Assembly (NCBI GenBank): GCA_020854105.1
Contig: JADZGB010000031.1
Location: 1 to 64,000 of the forward strand
Source: Burkholderiales bacterium
GTDB lineage: Bacteria; Pseudomonadota; Gammaproteobacteria; Burkholderiales; SHXO01
Direction: 5' to 3'
DNA length: 64,000 nucleotides
Part shown: positions 34,923 to 43,823 of the stretch, piece after piece
Numbering within the stretch: the first letter of the stretch is position 1
How the letters are laid out: each line of letters opens with the position of its first letter
Made by a program: the position numbers and the translations under genes
The notes under the pieces: model-generated
Databases searched by the model: none
The model's input: only the letters and a program-made list of their open reading frames with translations
What the model was told of the DNA's origin: nothing

Positions 34923-35921
34923 ATGTCGGCCAACAAGCAGGTGCTGCTCGCCAACCGTCCCACCGGCTGGGTACAGGAGTCGGATTTCCGCATCGTGGAG
35001 ACGCCCGTTCCGCAGGCGGGTCCGGGCCAGGTGCTGGTCAAGGTGCACTGGCTCTCGCTCGATCCCTACATGCGTGGGCGCATGAGCACCGGCAAGTCGT
35101 ACGCGAAGCCGGCCGAGATCGGCCAGCCGATGGTCGGCGGCGCGGTGGGCGAAGTGATCGCCTCCGCCGGCGGCAGGTTCCAGGTCGGCGATTTCGTGGT
35201 GGGCGCGCTCGGCTGGCAGCAGTACGCGCTCAGCAACGGCGAGGGGCTGCTGCGGATCGACCCTGTACGCGTGCCGTTGTCGGCCTACCTGGGCGTGGCC
35301 GGAATGCCCGGGGCGACAGCCTGGACCGGCCTGCTGGAGCACTGCCAGCCGCGCGCGGGCGAGACGGTCGTGGTATCGGCCGCCTCGGGGGCCGTTGGCA
35401 GCGTGGTGGGGCAGCTCGCCCGGATGCAGGGCTGCCGGGCAGTGGGCATTGCCGGCGGCCAGTCCAAGTGCGACTACGCGGTCCGGGAGCTGGGCTTCGA
35501 TGCGTGCGTGGACTACAAGGCCGGGCGTCTGTACGAGGATCTGCAGGCCGCCTGCCCGGACGGCATCGACTGCTACTTCGAGAACGTCGGCGGCGCTGTC
35601 ATGGACACCGTCCTGCGCCTGCTCAACCCGTTCTCGCGCATGGCATTGTGCGGCCTGATCTCCGACTACAACAGCACCGAGCCCTACGGCGTGACCAACA
35701 TCCGCTCGATTCTGGTCAACCGCGTCAAGGTCCAGGGCTTCATCGTCAGCGACCGCATGGACATCTACATGCGCGCCATCCAGCAGCTCACCGGCTGGGT
35801 CTCGCAGGGACGCATCCGCTATCGGGAAACGGTTGCGGAGGGGCTGGAGAATGCACCCAGGGCATTCATCGGCATGCTCAGGGGCGAGAACCTCGGCAAG
35901 CAGCTGGTGCGCGTCGCCTGA
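34923..35921 (+). CDS. NADP-dependent oxidoreductase, leukotriene-B4-dehydrogenase/CurA type MDR
   Basis: 332 residues. Typical start LLANRPTGWVQESDFRIVETPVP, PYMRGRMS, nucleotide motif VSAASGAVGSVVGQLARMQGCRAVGIAGG and YFENVGGAVMDTVL. This subfamily reduces alpha,beta-unsaturated carbonyls with NADPH. AAGGAG sits seven bases before the ATG. Possibly read through from the two-component genes. Confidence 0.92.
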   Translation: MSANKQVLLANRPTGWVQESDFRIVETPVPQAGPGQVLVKVHWLSLDPYMRGRMSTGKSYAKPAEIGQPMVGGAVGEVIASAGGRFQVGDFVVGALGWQQYALSNGEGLLRIDPVRVPLSAYLGVAGMPGATAWTGLLEHCQPRAGETVVVSAASGAVGSVVGQLARMQGCRAVGIAGGQSKCDYAVRELGFDACVDYKAGRLYEDLQAACPDGIDCYFENVGGAVMDTVLRLLNPFSRMALCGLISDYNSTEPYGVTNIRSILVNRVKVQGFIVSDRMDIYMRAIQQLTGWVSQGRIRYRETVAEGLENAPRAFIGMLRGENLGKQLVRVA

Positions 35922-35969
35922 ACGGGGCTGCGGCACTGGCCCCAGACGGCGGCTGGCCGACAATGAGAA

Positions 35970-35990
35970 AAGCCGGCCATCGGCCGGCTT
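35970..35990 (-). terminator. hairpin AAGCCGGCC/GGCCGGCTT, terminator-like on the minus strand
   Basis: Perfect 9-bp stem with 3-base loop, followed on the minus strand by TTCTCATT. On the plus strand it lies 48 bp after the reductase gene and has only CCCC after it. The gap 35922-36335 otherwise holds no gene I can support. Confidence 0.5.
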
Positions 35991-36300
35991 CCCCAAGGTC
36001 TCCTCTGCTCTGTCTGCTCTGGATCAGATTCAGGAGTACTGCGTCACGCACTGCTTCAGAGCGAGGACGATGCCAGCCGTGCGTGCCCGTGCGATAAGCG
36101 TCTGGCCCGGCGAGCAATTCGAGGCACGCGCGGGTCACGCCCGGGCTCCGGCCGGGAGCCGACTGTAAGGGCTGCCGACAGCCATTCGTGAATCGGCGTG
36201 ACGTGCGGGGCTGCGGGTCGCGCAGCCGGGACACCGGACAGTCGGCCGGGCCGTCCGAAGTCACGATGCACGCACCATTCCGAACCGCGCCGATCCGGAA

Positions 36301-36329
36301 TTGACCTGCGTCCGCCCATGCCTTAGTGT
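36301..36329 (+). promoter_or_regulatory. putative promoter of the MFS gene giving a leaderless mRNA
   Basis: TTGACC (36301-36306), 17-base spacer, TAGTGT (36324-36329). Transcription would begin at about base 36336, the start codon itself. Confidence 0.35.
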
Positions 36330-36335
36330 GCGGGG

Positions 36336-37565
36336 ATGAACCCTTCCGCGTCCGCGTCGCGTGAGCCGGTGCGGCGCGACGCCCAGGTCATCCTCATCGT
36401 GGGCATCGCCCACGCCACCTCGCACTTCTTCCATCTCCTCCTGGTGCCGCTGTTTCCGTGGCTGCGACAGGCCTTCGGCCTGAGCTACGCGGAGCTGGGC
36501 CTGCTGATGAGCATCTTCTTCGTCGTCTCCGGCACCGGCCAGGCTCTGGCCGGCTTCGTGGTCGATCGCGTCGGCGGCTGGCGGGTACTGCTCGTCGGTC
36601 TGGGCCTGCTCGCCCTGGCCGCGTTCGGTTTGGCCATGAGTCGCAATTACGCCATGCTGGCGCTGTTCGCGGCCGTCGCCGGGCTGGGCAACAGCGTGTT
36701 CCATCCGGCCGATTTCACGCTCATGAACCGGCGCGTCAGCGCGCCGCGCATGGCGCACGCCTTCAGCATGCACGGCGTGCTCGGCACGCTGGGCTGGGCC
36801 TGTGCGCCGGTGTTCCTGGCCGGTGTCGCAACCCTGGCAGGCTGGCGCGCTGCGCTGGTGGCGGCGGGCGTCGGCGCGCTGGCGGTGCTAGCACTGGTCT
36901 ATTTCGCGCGCGGCCTGCTGGACGCGGCTCCGGTGCAGTCCGAACCGGTCAGACCGGGGGTGCAGGCCCATGCACTTGCCTTCCTGCGCCTGCCCGGCGT
37001 ATGGATGTGCTTCGCCTTCTTCTTCATCACCTCGCTCTCGCTCGGCGGGATCCAGAGCTTCGCCTCCTCCGCACTGTCCGACCTGTACGGCCTGCCGATC
37101 GCGCTCGCCCTGAGTGCGATCTCCGTCTACATGGTCTCGCAGGGCGCGGGAATGATCGTCGGCGGCTTCCTGGCCGCGCGCACCATCCATCACGAACGCA
37201 TCATCGCCATCGCCTTCGCCCTGGCGGGCATGATCTGCGTACTGATCGGCAGCGGCGAGGTCCCCGGCGCGCTCACCCTCGCCCTGCTGGGACTGGTGGG
37301 GTTCGGTGCGGGAATCGCCGGACCGGCGCGCGACCTGCTGGTGCGCGCCGCGTCGCCGCGCGGCGCGACCGGGCGCGTGTACGGCGTGGTGTATTCGGGG
37401 CTGGATGTGGGCATGTCGCTGGCGCCGCTGATGTTCGGCGCGATGATGGACAGCCGCCACCCCGGCTGGGTGTTCGTCGCCATCGGGCTGTTCCAGGCTC
37501 TGGCGCTGTTCACCGCGCTCGGCCTCGGCGGTGCAACCCAGCGCACGCGTGCGCAGCCAGCCTGA
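36336..37565 (+). CDS. MFS transporter (Fsr-like exporter)
   Basis: 409 residues with about twelve TM helices. The N-terminal HATSHFFHLLLVPLFPWLRQ segment resembles fosmidomycin-resistance-type exporters; the loop DRVGGWRVLL is the MFS loop 2-3 motif. No central large loop. It probably exports a small molecule or drug; the substrate is unknown. A TTGACC/TAGTGT promoter overlaps the start, so the transcript may be leaderless. The kor-like operon follows on the same strand 233 bp later. Confidence 0.85.
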   Translation: MNPSASASREPVRRDAQVILIVGIAHATSHFFHLLLVPLFPWLRQAFGLSYAELGLLMSIFFVVSGTGQALAGFVVDRVGGWRVLLVGLGLLALAAFGLAMSRNYAMLALFAAVAGLGNSVFHPADFTLMNRRVSAPRMAHAFSMHGVLGTLGWACAPVFLAGVATLAGWRAALVAAGVGALAVLALVYFARGLLDAAPVQSEPVRPGVQAHALAFLRLPGVWMCFAFFFITSLSLGGIQSFASSALSDLYGLPIALALSAISVYMVSQGAGMIVGGFLAARTIHHERIIAIAFALAGMICVLIGSGEVPGALTLALLGLVGFGAGIAGPARDLLVRAASPRGATGRVYGVVYSGLDVGMSLAPLMFGAMMDSRHPGWVFVAIGLFQALALFTALGLGGATQRTRAQPA

Positions 37566-37798
37566 CCGGCGCGGCGTTGCGCTGCACGGTCCGGCATGCC
37601 GGTGCCGCACGACAGCACGCCCGTACCTTGTAGCACTTACCGTACACCCTTTTCAGTCTGCACGGGGCAGCGTACCATGTCGTGTGAAACGGCGTTGCGG
37701 CGACCGCGTCACTTTCGGATGAGCGGCCACTGCACTGCAATATGCCTGCATCGCGTGCGATCGGGTGCAGCATCGGCCGGCGATCCTGGAGGAGGGCC

Positions 37799-39634
37799 TT
37801 GAAAGCAACAGATGTCGCACCACCCGACTACTTCCACAAGGTGGTCGATTGTCAGTGGGCGTGTCCCGCCCACACCCCGGTACCCGAGTACATCCGCCTC
37901 ATTGCCCAGGGCCGCTACGGCGATGCCTACCTGGTCAACTGGAAATCCAACGTCTTCCCCGGAATCCTGGGCCGCACCTGTGACCGGCCGTGCGAGCCCG
38001 CATGTCGGCGCGGGCGCGTCGAGGAAGGCAATGGCGACAAGCCCGAACCCGTGGCCATCTGCCGCCTCAAGCGCGTGGCGGCCGATTACAAGGAGGACGT
38101 GCGCGACCGGATGCCGCGGCCGGCCGCCACCAGGAACGGCAGGCGCGTCGCACTGATCGGTGCCGGCCCGGCCTCGCTGACCGTCGCGCGCGATCTCGCG
38201 CCACTCGGGTACGAGGTGGTGCTATTCGACGGCGACCGCCACGCCGGCGGGATGATCCGCACGCAGATTCCCCGCTTCCGCCTGCCCGAAGCCGTCATCG
38301 ACGAGGAGGTCGGCTACGTGCTCGACCTGGGCGTGGATTTCCGCGCCGGCCAGCGCGTGGACAGCCTGGCAGCGCTGCTGCGCGAGGACTACGACGCGGT
38401 CTTCGTGGGCACCGGGGCGCCGCGCGGCCGCGATCTCGACATCCCCGGACGCCGGGAAGCCGCCGCGAACATCCACATCGGCATCGACTGGCTGTCCAGC
38501 GTGTCCTTCGGACACATCGACAGGATCGGCAGGCGCGTGATCGTGCTCGGCGGAGGCAACACCGCCATGGACTGCTGCCGCTCCTCGCGCCGCCTCGGCG
38601 GCGAGGACGTCAGGGTGGTGGTGCGCTCGGGGTTCGACGAGATGAAAGCCTCTCCATGGGAGAAGGAGGATGCGATGCACGAAGGCATCCCCATCCTGAA
38701 CTTCATGGTGCCCAAGGCATTCACCCACGAGAACGGCAAGCTCACCGGCGTCGTGTTCGAGAAGGTCGCTGCGCGCCACGACGAGCACGGCCGGCGGCAA
38801 CTGCTGCCCACGGGCGAGCCCGACGTGCACATGCCCTGCGACGACGTGCTGGTGGCGATCGGCCAGGAGAACGCCTTCCCCTGGATCGAACGCGACCTGG
38901 GCATCGAGTTCGACAAGTGGGGCATGCCGGTCGTGGACAAGATCACCTTCCGCTCCACCCATCCCAAGGTCTTCTTCGGCGGGGATGCAGCGTTCGGACC
39001 GAAGAACATCATCTGGGCCGTCGCGCACGGGCACGAGGCGGCGGTGTCGATCGACAAGTTCTGCCACGGCGAGGAACCGGGCGAGCGTCCGCTTCCCGGC
39101 ACGAGTCTGGTCTCGCAGAAGATGGGCATCCACGAGTGGAGCTACGACAACGCGATCTCCGGGGATGCACGCTATCGCGTGCCGATGAAGGAGAACCGCA
39201 TCGCGCTTCGGGACATCAAGATCGAGGTCGAACTCGGCTTCGATCCCCAGCTCGCGTTCGCGGAGGCGCAGCGCTGCCTCAACTGCGACGTCCAGACCGT
39301 GTTCACGCCAAAGCTGTGCATCGAGTGCGATGCCTGCGTGGATATCTGCCCGATGGATTGCATCAACTTCACGCACAACGGTGAAGAGCCGGAGTTGCGC
39401 GCCAGACTCCGCGTGCCCGCCGCGAATGCCGACCAGGACCTGTATGTGTCGGAAGCCCTCAAGGGCACCGGTCACGTCATGGTGAAGGACGAGGACATGT
39501 GCCTGCATTGCGGGCTGTGTGCCGAGCGCTGTCCGACCGGGGCATGGGACATGCAGAAGTTCGCGCTCGAGATGACGCACGCCGGACCCGGCTGCCGCAG
39601 GAAGATCAAGGAGGCGACCCGCCTGCCGGCCTGA
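37799..39634 (+). CDS. NADP(H):acceptor FAD/Fe-S subunit of a 2-oxoacid oxidoreductase (KorC-like)
   Basis: 611 residues from a TTG start, chosen because GGAGGAGGGCC directly precedes it; an ATG at 37742 has no site. Domains: N-terminal GltD-like Fe-S region (CQWACP, GRTCDRPCEPAC), FAD-binding Rossmann (VALIGAGPASLTVARDL), NAD(P)-binding Rossmann (VIVLGGGNTAMDCC), then two 4Fe-4S clusters at the C-terminus (LCIECDACVDICPMDC, MCLHCGLCAERCPTG). It should shuttle electrons between NADP(H) and the KorAB core via FAD and Fe-S clusters, as in 2-oxoglutarate:NADP+ oxidoreductase of Azoarcus evansii. First gene of korC-korA-korB. Confidence 0.85.
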   Translation: MKATDVAPPDYFHKVVDCQWACPAHTPVPEYIRLIAQGRYGDAYLVNWKSNVFPGILGRTCDRPCEPACRRGRVEEGNGDKPEPVAICRLKRVAADYKEDVRDRMPRPAATRNGRRVALIGAGPASLTVARDLAPLGYEVVLFDGDRHAGGMIRTQIPRFRLPEAVIDEEVGYVLDLGVDFRAGQRVDSLAALLREDYDAVFVGTGAPRGRDLDIPGRREAAANIHIGIDWLSSVSFGHIDRIGRRVIVLGGGNTAMDCCRSSRRLGGEDVRVVVRSGFDEMKASPWEKEDAMHEGIPILNFMVPKAFTHENGKLTGVVFEKVAARHDEHGRRQLLPTGEPDVHMPCDDVLVAIGQENAFPWIERDLGIEFDKWGMPVVDKITFRSTHPKVFFGGDAAFGPKNIIWAVAHGHEAAVSIDKFCHGEEPGERPLPGTSLVSQKMGIHEWSYDNAISGDARYRVPMKENRIALRDIKIEVELGFDPQLAFAEAQRCLNCDVQTVFTPKLCIECDACVDICPMDCINFTHNGEEPELRARLRVPAANADQDLYVSEALKGTGHVMVKDEDMCLHCGLCAERCPTGAWDMQKFALEMTHAGPGCRRKIKEATRLPA

Positions 39635-39705
39635 AGCCGGCACCCGCTCGCCGCCCCGCAACCCGTACAGACAACGCTGCAGCCAGACTGCATTCGACCG
39701 TTCAC

Positions 39706-41547
39706 ATGCCCAGCGACGCCCCTGCACGCATCAACGATTTCGTCATCAAGTTCTCCAACGTCAACGGCTCCGGTTCCGCGTCGGCCAATACCCTGTTCGC
39801 CAAGTCCATCATGCGCATGGGCGTGCCGGTCAGTCCGCGGAACATCTTCCCCTCCAACATCCAGGGCCTGCCCACCTGGTACGAGGTGCGGGTGTGCGAG
39901 GCGGGCTACCTGGGCCGGCGCGGCGGCGTGGATTTCATGGTCGCGATGAATCCGCAGACCTGGGACAAGGATCTCGCCGAGATCGAGCCGGGCGGCTATC
40001 TGTTCTACGACAGCAGCAAGCCGCTGCCGAAGTCCAGGTTCCGCGACGACGTGCACACCATCGGCATGCCGCTCACGCAGATCTGCAATCGCACCTACAG
40101 CGATCCGCGCGAACGCCAGCTGTTCAAGAACATCATCTACGTGGGCGCGCTGTCGGCCATGCTCGGCATGGACCTCGCCGAGGTGGAGAAGCTCATCGGC
40201 GAGCAGTACAAGGGCAAGGAGCGGCTGCTCGAGCCGAACATCAAGGCGCTGCACATGGGGCGCGACTACGCGCTCGAGCATCTGCCGCGCATCGACCTGG
40301 CGGTGCGGCGCGCCGACGCGGTGGGTGAGAAGATCTTCCTGGAGGGCAACAGCGCCGCCGCCCTGGGTGCGGTGTATGGCGGCGCCACCGTCGCTGCCTG
40401 GTATCCGATCACGCCATCGTCCTCCCTGGCGGAGGCGTTCGCCCGTCACTGCAAACGTCTCCGGCACGATCCCGAATCCGGCAAGGCGCGCTACGCCATC
40501 GTCCAGGCCGAGGACGAACTGGCCTCGATCGGCATGGTGATCGGCGCAGGCTGGAATGGCGCGCGCGCCTTCACCGCGACATCCGGTCCCGGCATTTCGC
40601 TGATGCAGGAGTTCATCGGGCTTGCCTACTTCGCCGAGATACCCGCGGTGATATTCAACGTGCAGCGCGGCGGACCGTCCACCGGCATGCCCACGCGCAC
40701 CCAGCAGGCCGACATCACCGCATGCGCCTATGCCTCGCACGGCGACACCAAGCACGTGCTGCTTCTGCCCGAGGATCCCAAGGAGTGCTTCGAGATGGGT
40801 GCGCAGGCCTTCGACCTGGCCGATCGGCTGCAGACGCCGATCTTCGTCATGCTCGATCTGGACATCGGCATGAACGAGCGCCTGTGCGAGCCGCTGGCCT
40901 GGGACGATTCGCACCGCTACGACCGCGGCAAGGTGATGACGAGCGAGGAGCTCGAGGCCGGCAAGGACTTCGGCCGCTACCTGGACGTGGACGGAGACGG
41001 GATTGCCTACCGCACCTATCCGGGCACGCATCCCACGCGCGGCGCCTATTTCACGCGCGGCACCACCAAGGACCGCTACGCGCGCTACAGCGAAACCGGT
41101 CCCGATTACGTGGACAACGTCCAGCGTCTGCTGCGCAAGCTCGAGACCGCCAAGGAACTGGTGCCGGCGCCGCACCTGCGCCCGGCGAAGCGCGCCACGC
41201 GCACCGGCGTCATCTACTACGGATCCACCAGCCCCGCCATGCACGAGGCGCTCGATCAGCTCGAGGCGCAGGGACTCGATCTCGACGCCCTGCGCGTGCG
41301 GGCCTTTCCGTTCAGCGACGACGTCTCGGAGTTCATCGCCGACCACGATCGGCTGTTCGTGGTCGAGCAGAATCGCGACGCGCAGCTGCGCAGCCTGCTC
41401 GTGAACGAATGCGTGATCGATCCCGCCCGCCTCGTTCCGATCCTGCACTTCGACGGTACGCCGATCACGGCCCGCTTCATCGCCGGCGAGATCGGCCAGC
41501 AGATGAAGGCGATGAACGTGATGCCGCTGCGCAAGGTGGTTCAGTAA
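39706..41547 (+). CDS. korA: 2-oxoacid:acceptor oxidoreductase, fused gamma-alpha subunit (KorA-like)
   Basis: 613 residues. N-terminal gamma domain (about 10-190; GSGSASANTLFAKSIMRMG, NIQGLPTWYEVRV), then alpha domain with YPITPSSSLAEAF and the conserved RGGPSTGMPTRTQQAD region. It oxidatively decarboxylates a 2-oxoacid to acyl-CoA with reduction of a low-potential acceptor; in Thauera and Azoarcus the homologous enzyme oxidises 2-oxoglutarate and supplies reductant for aromatic-ring reduction. No benzoyl-CoA reductase genes are in the window. Start ATG 39706 gives the standard gamma-domain start. Confidence 0.9.
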   Translation: MPSDAPARINDFVIKFSNVNGSGSASANTLFAKSIMRMGVPVSPRNIFPSNIQGLPTWYEVRVCEAGYLGRRGGVDFMVAMNPQTWDKDLAEIEPGGYLFYDSSKPLPKSRFRDDVHTIGMPLTQICNRTYSDPRERQLFKNIIYVGALSAMLGMDLAEVEKLIGEQYKGKERLLEPNIKALHMGRDYALEHLPRIDLAVRRADAVGEKIFLEGNSAAALGAVYGGATVAAWYPITPSSSLAEAFARHCKRLRHDPESGKARYAIVQAEDELASIGMVIGAGWNGARAFTATSGPGISLMQEFIGLAYFAEIPAVIFNVQRGGPSTGMPTRTQQADITACAYASHGDTKHVLLLPEDPKECFEMGAQAFDLADRLQTPIFVMLDLDIGMNERLCEPLAWDDSHRYDRGKVMTSEELEAGKDFGRYLDVDGDGIAYRTYPGTHPTRGAYFTRGTTKDRYARYSETGPDYVDNVQRLLRKLETAKELVPAPHLRPAKRATRTGVIYYGSTSPAMHEALDQLEAQGLDLDALRVRAFPFSDDVSEFIADHDRLFVVEQNRDAQLRSLLVNECVIDPARLVPILHFDGTPITARFIAGEIGQQMKAMNVMPLRKVVQ

Positions 41548-41565
41548 TTTCCAGGCCCGAGCACG

Positions 41566-42621
41566 ATGACCTATCTCGCCAAACCCAAACTGCACCACCC
41601 CGGCCTCGACAAGAACGAGCGCGGCTACACGCGCCGGGATTACGAGGGTGCCATCTCCACCCTGTGCGCCGGCTGCGGCCACGACTCCATCAGCGCCGCG
41701 ATCATCCAGGCCTGCTTCGAACTGGATCTGCCGCCGCACCGCATCGCCAAGCTGTCGGGCATCGGCTGCTCGTCCAAGACGCCCACGTACTTCCTCGGCA
41801 GCTCGCACGGCTTCAACAGCGTGCACGGACGCATGCCCTCGGTGCTCACCGGCGCCAACCTCGCCAACCGTGACCTGATCTACCTGGGCGTATCCGGCGA
41901 CGGCGACTCGGCCTCGATCGGCTTCGGCCAGTTCGCGCACAGCCTGCGGCGCGGGGTGAACATGGTCTACGTGGTGGAGAACAACGGCGTGTACGGCCTG
42001 ACCAAAGGCCAGTTCTCGGCCACGGCCGACAAGGGATCGAAGAGCAAGAAGGGCGCGATCAACACCGATGCGCCGATCGACCTGGTGGGCATGGCGCTGC
42101 AACTGGGCGCGACCTTCATCGCGCGCGGCTTCTCCGGCGACAAGGCCCAGCTCGTGCCGCTGCTCAAGGCCGCGCTGCTGCACCGGGGAGCCGCCTTCCT
42201 CGACATCATCAGCCCCTGCGTGGCATTCAACAACCACGTCGGATCGACCAAGAGCTACGACTACGTGCGCGAGCACAACGAGGCGGTCAACCGGCTCGAC
42301 TTCGTCAGCCCGCGCAGCGAGATCATGGCGGACTACGAACCGGGAAGCGTCGAGGAGGTCGTCCTGCACGACGGCAACGCGATCCGCCTGCGCAAGCTGC
42401 ACACGGACTACGACCCGCACGACCGGATCGGCGCCATGAATTACCTGCAGGAGCGCCAGGCCGCCGGCGAGGTGGTCACCGGCCTGCTCTACCTCGATAC
42501 CGAGCCGGACGAACTGCACGCGCACCTGGGCACGGTCGCGACCCCCTTCAACCAGCTCGGCGAATCCGAGCTCTGCCCGGGCTCGGCGGCGCTGCAACGA
42601 TTCAACGCCTCGCTGCGCTGA
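41566..42621 (+). CDS. korB: 2-oxoacid:acceptor oxidoreductase beta subunit (KorB-like)
   Basis: 351 residues. TPP motif GDGDSASIGFGQF ... VENNGVYGLTKGQ, Fe-S ligands in LCAGCGHDSIS, GCSSKTP and SPCVAFNNH. It binds thiamine diphosphate and a 4Fe-4S cluster. Only 18 bp separate it from korA, so one operon with the NADP(H) subunit upstream. The three-gene set resembles KorABC; substrate preference (2-oxoglutarate versus pyruvate) is inferred, not shown. Confidence 0.92.
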   Translation: MTYLAKPKLHHPGLDKNERGYTRRDYEGAISTLCAGCGHDSISAAIIQACFELDLPPHRIAKLSGIGCSSKTPTYFLGSSHGFNSVHGRMPSVLTGANLANRDLIYLGVSGDGDSASIGFGQFAHSLRRGVNMVYVVENNGVYGLTKGQFSATADKGSKSKKGAINTDAPIDLVGMALQLGATFIARGFSGDKAQLVPLLKAALLHRGAAFLDIISPCVAFNNHVGSTKSYDYVREHNEAVNRLDFVSPRSEIMADYEPGSVEEVVLHDGNAIRLRKLHTDYDPHDRIGAMNYLQERQAAGEVVTGLLYLDTEPDELHAHLGTVATPFNQLGESELCPGSAALQRFNASLR

Positions 42622-42661
42622 ACGGCGAGGCCGGCCCGCGCGTGGGCCACACCGCTCAGGG

Positions 42662-43267
42662 ATGGGTACAGCCCGCGACATCGTGCGCACCGCGGCCGCG
42701 ATCATGGTCGTACTCGGCATCCTGTTCGGACCCGGATACTACCTGTTCCAGAGGTATCTGAACGGCCGCGTCACCGGCTCGGTCGACATGAGCACGCGCG
42801 CCGAGCGCTGGCAGTTCGCCGATGGATCCATCCAGCGCTTTCGCGGACGCCTCGCCCACACGCCGATCGCGCTGGAACTCGATCCGGCGCGCAACCGGGC
42901 GATCCTCGTCCTGACCTTCGAAATGTCCACGGAACGCCGGCAGGATGCCCCTGCCAACCTCTATCTGGCGACGCTGCTCGACCAGGATCACCCTGCGCTG
43001 CAACGCGAGATCCGCGTCGATGCGTCGGCGGGGCGGCAGCAGCGCGTCGTCTTTCCGCCCTACGTGGTACGCACCCCGGGCACACACCTGTTCCTGCTGG
43101 AGGAATTGAACCGCGCACCGCGCCCGGTTGCGCGCGTCTCGCTCACGCTGCGCGAACAGGCCGACCCCTATCTGCGGCAGCTGGTGGGAATCGGCCTGGG
43201 CCTGTTGATTGCGGGATCACTGTTGTTCGTCCACGACAGATTCACGGCACAAGGTCAACGGCGATGA
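42662..43267 (+). CDS. membrane protein of unknown function with two TM helices
   Basis: 201 residues. TM1 near 10-30 (AAAIMVVLGILFGPGYYLF), an outside-facing domain of about 140 residues rich in beta strands, TM2 near 173-193 (LVGIGLGLLIAGSLLFV) and a short basic tail (inside). No family recognised. It starts 40 bp after korB on the same strand and could be co-transcribed. The start codon is ATG in CAGGGATGGG. Confidence 0.6.
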   Translation: MGTARDIVRTAAAIMVVLGILFGPGYYLFQRYLNGRVTGSVDMSTRAERWQFADGSIQRFRGRLAHTPIALELDPARNRAILVLTFEMSTERRQDAPANLYLATLLDQDHPALQREIRVDASAGRQQRVVFPPYVVRTPGTHLFLLEELNRAPRPVARVSLTLREQADPYLRQLVGIGLGLLIAGSLLFVHDRFTAQGQRR

Positions 43268-43332
43268 CCTGATGCTAAAGCGTCGCTGACCGGGGGCCGC
43301 TAATCGATTGCATTCGCTGCGGAGATCCCCAG

Positions 43333-43785
43333 ATGCGCGTATCGTTCCGCTCTGCCATGTCCCTCACCACTACCGCGCTCGTCGCCCTGTTCGCCACCGC
43401 CCTGCACGCCGGTTCCCCCGTCGGTCCAGGCAAGCCCGGTGGTCCCAGGCTCGCGGCGCTGGCCCAACCCCCTGCCCTGACCGAAGCCCAGGCGCTGGAG
43501 GCGCTCGAACTGGACCTGTCGCTAAAGGTCGGCAAGAAGATGAGCGTCGCCGACTATCCAACGGACGCGCGCGTCGCCAGGCAGACGGGTACCGCGATGG
43601 TCGAGGTGCAGGTGGGAGGCGACGGCACCGTGCACCACGTCGCACTGGCCCGCAGCAGCGGTCATGCGCTGCTCGATGATCGTGCCTTGCACGTCGTGCG
43701 GCGCGTGACCAAGCTCTACATGCCGCTGCAATTGCGCGGCCGTGAACAGCGCGCCAAGGTTCCGATCGGCTTCTTCCTGCGCTGA
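43333..43785 (+). CDS. periplasmic TonB C-terminal-domain protein without membrane anchor
   Basis: 150 residues. Signal peptide MRVSFRSAMSLTTTALVALF then ATALHAG. Residues about 70-150 form a TonB C-terminal domain (YPTDARVARQTGTAMVEVQV, ARSSGHALLDDRALHVVRRV, KVPIGFFLR). Unlike true TonB it has no N-terminal TM anchor or proline linker after cleavage, so it cannot couple to ExbBD by itself. GGAG lies upstream of the ATG. Possible role in outer-membrane receptor modulation; this is inference. Confidence 0.75.
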   Translation: MRVSFRSAMSLTTTALVALFATALHAGSPVGPGKPGGPRLAALAQPPALTEAQALEALELDLSLKVGKKMSVADYPTDARVARQTGTAMVEVQVGGDGTVHHVALARSSGHALLDDRALHVVRRVTKLYMPLQLRGREQRAKVPIGFFLR

Positions 43786-43823
43786 TCCTGACCGCCACTC
43801 GAACGACGACAACGAGGAGACCG

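Noticed and set aside
36056..36319. Minus-strand 87-codon frame in the gap before the MFS gene
   Set aside because: Composition (Arg/Pro/Ala) typical of a chance GC-rich frame; no ribosome site or family.
39472..42720. Very long open frame on the minus strand opposite the kor operon
   Set aside because: It is antisense to three well-recognised genes; GC-rich codon structure keeps the opposite frame open, and the translation is Val/Ala/His/Arg-rich without motifs.
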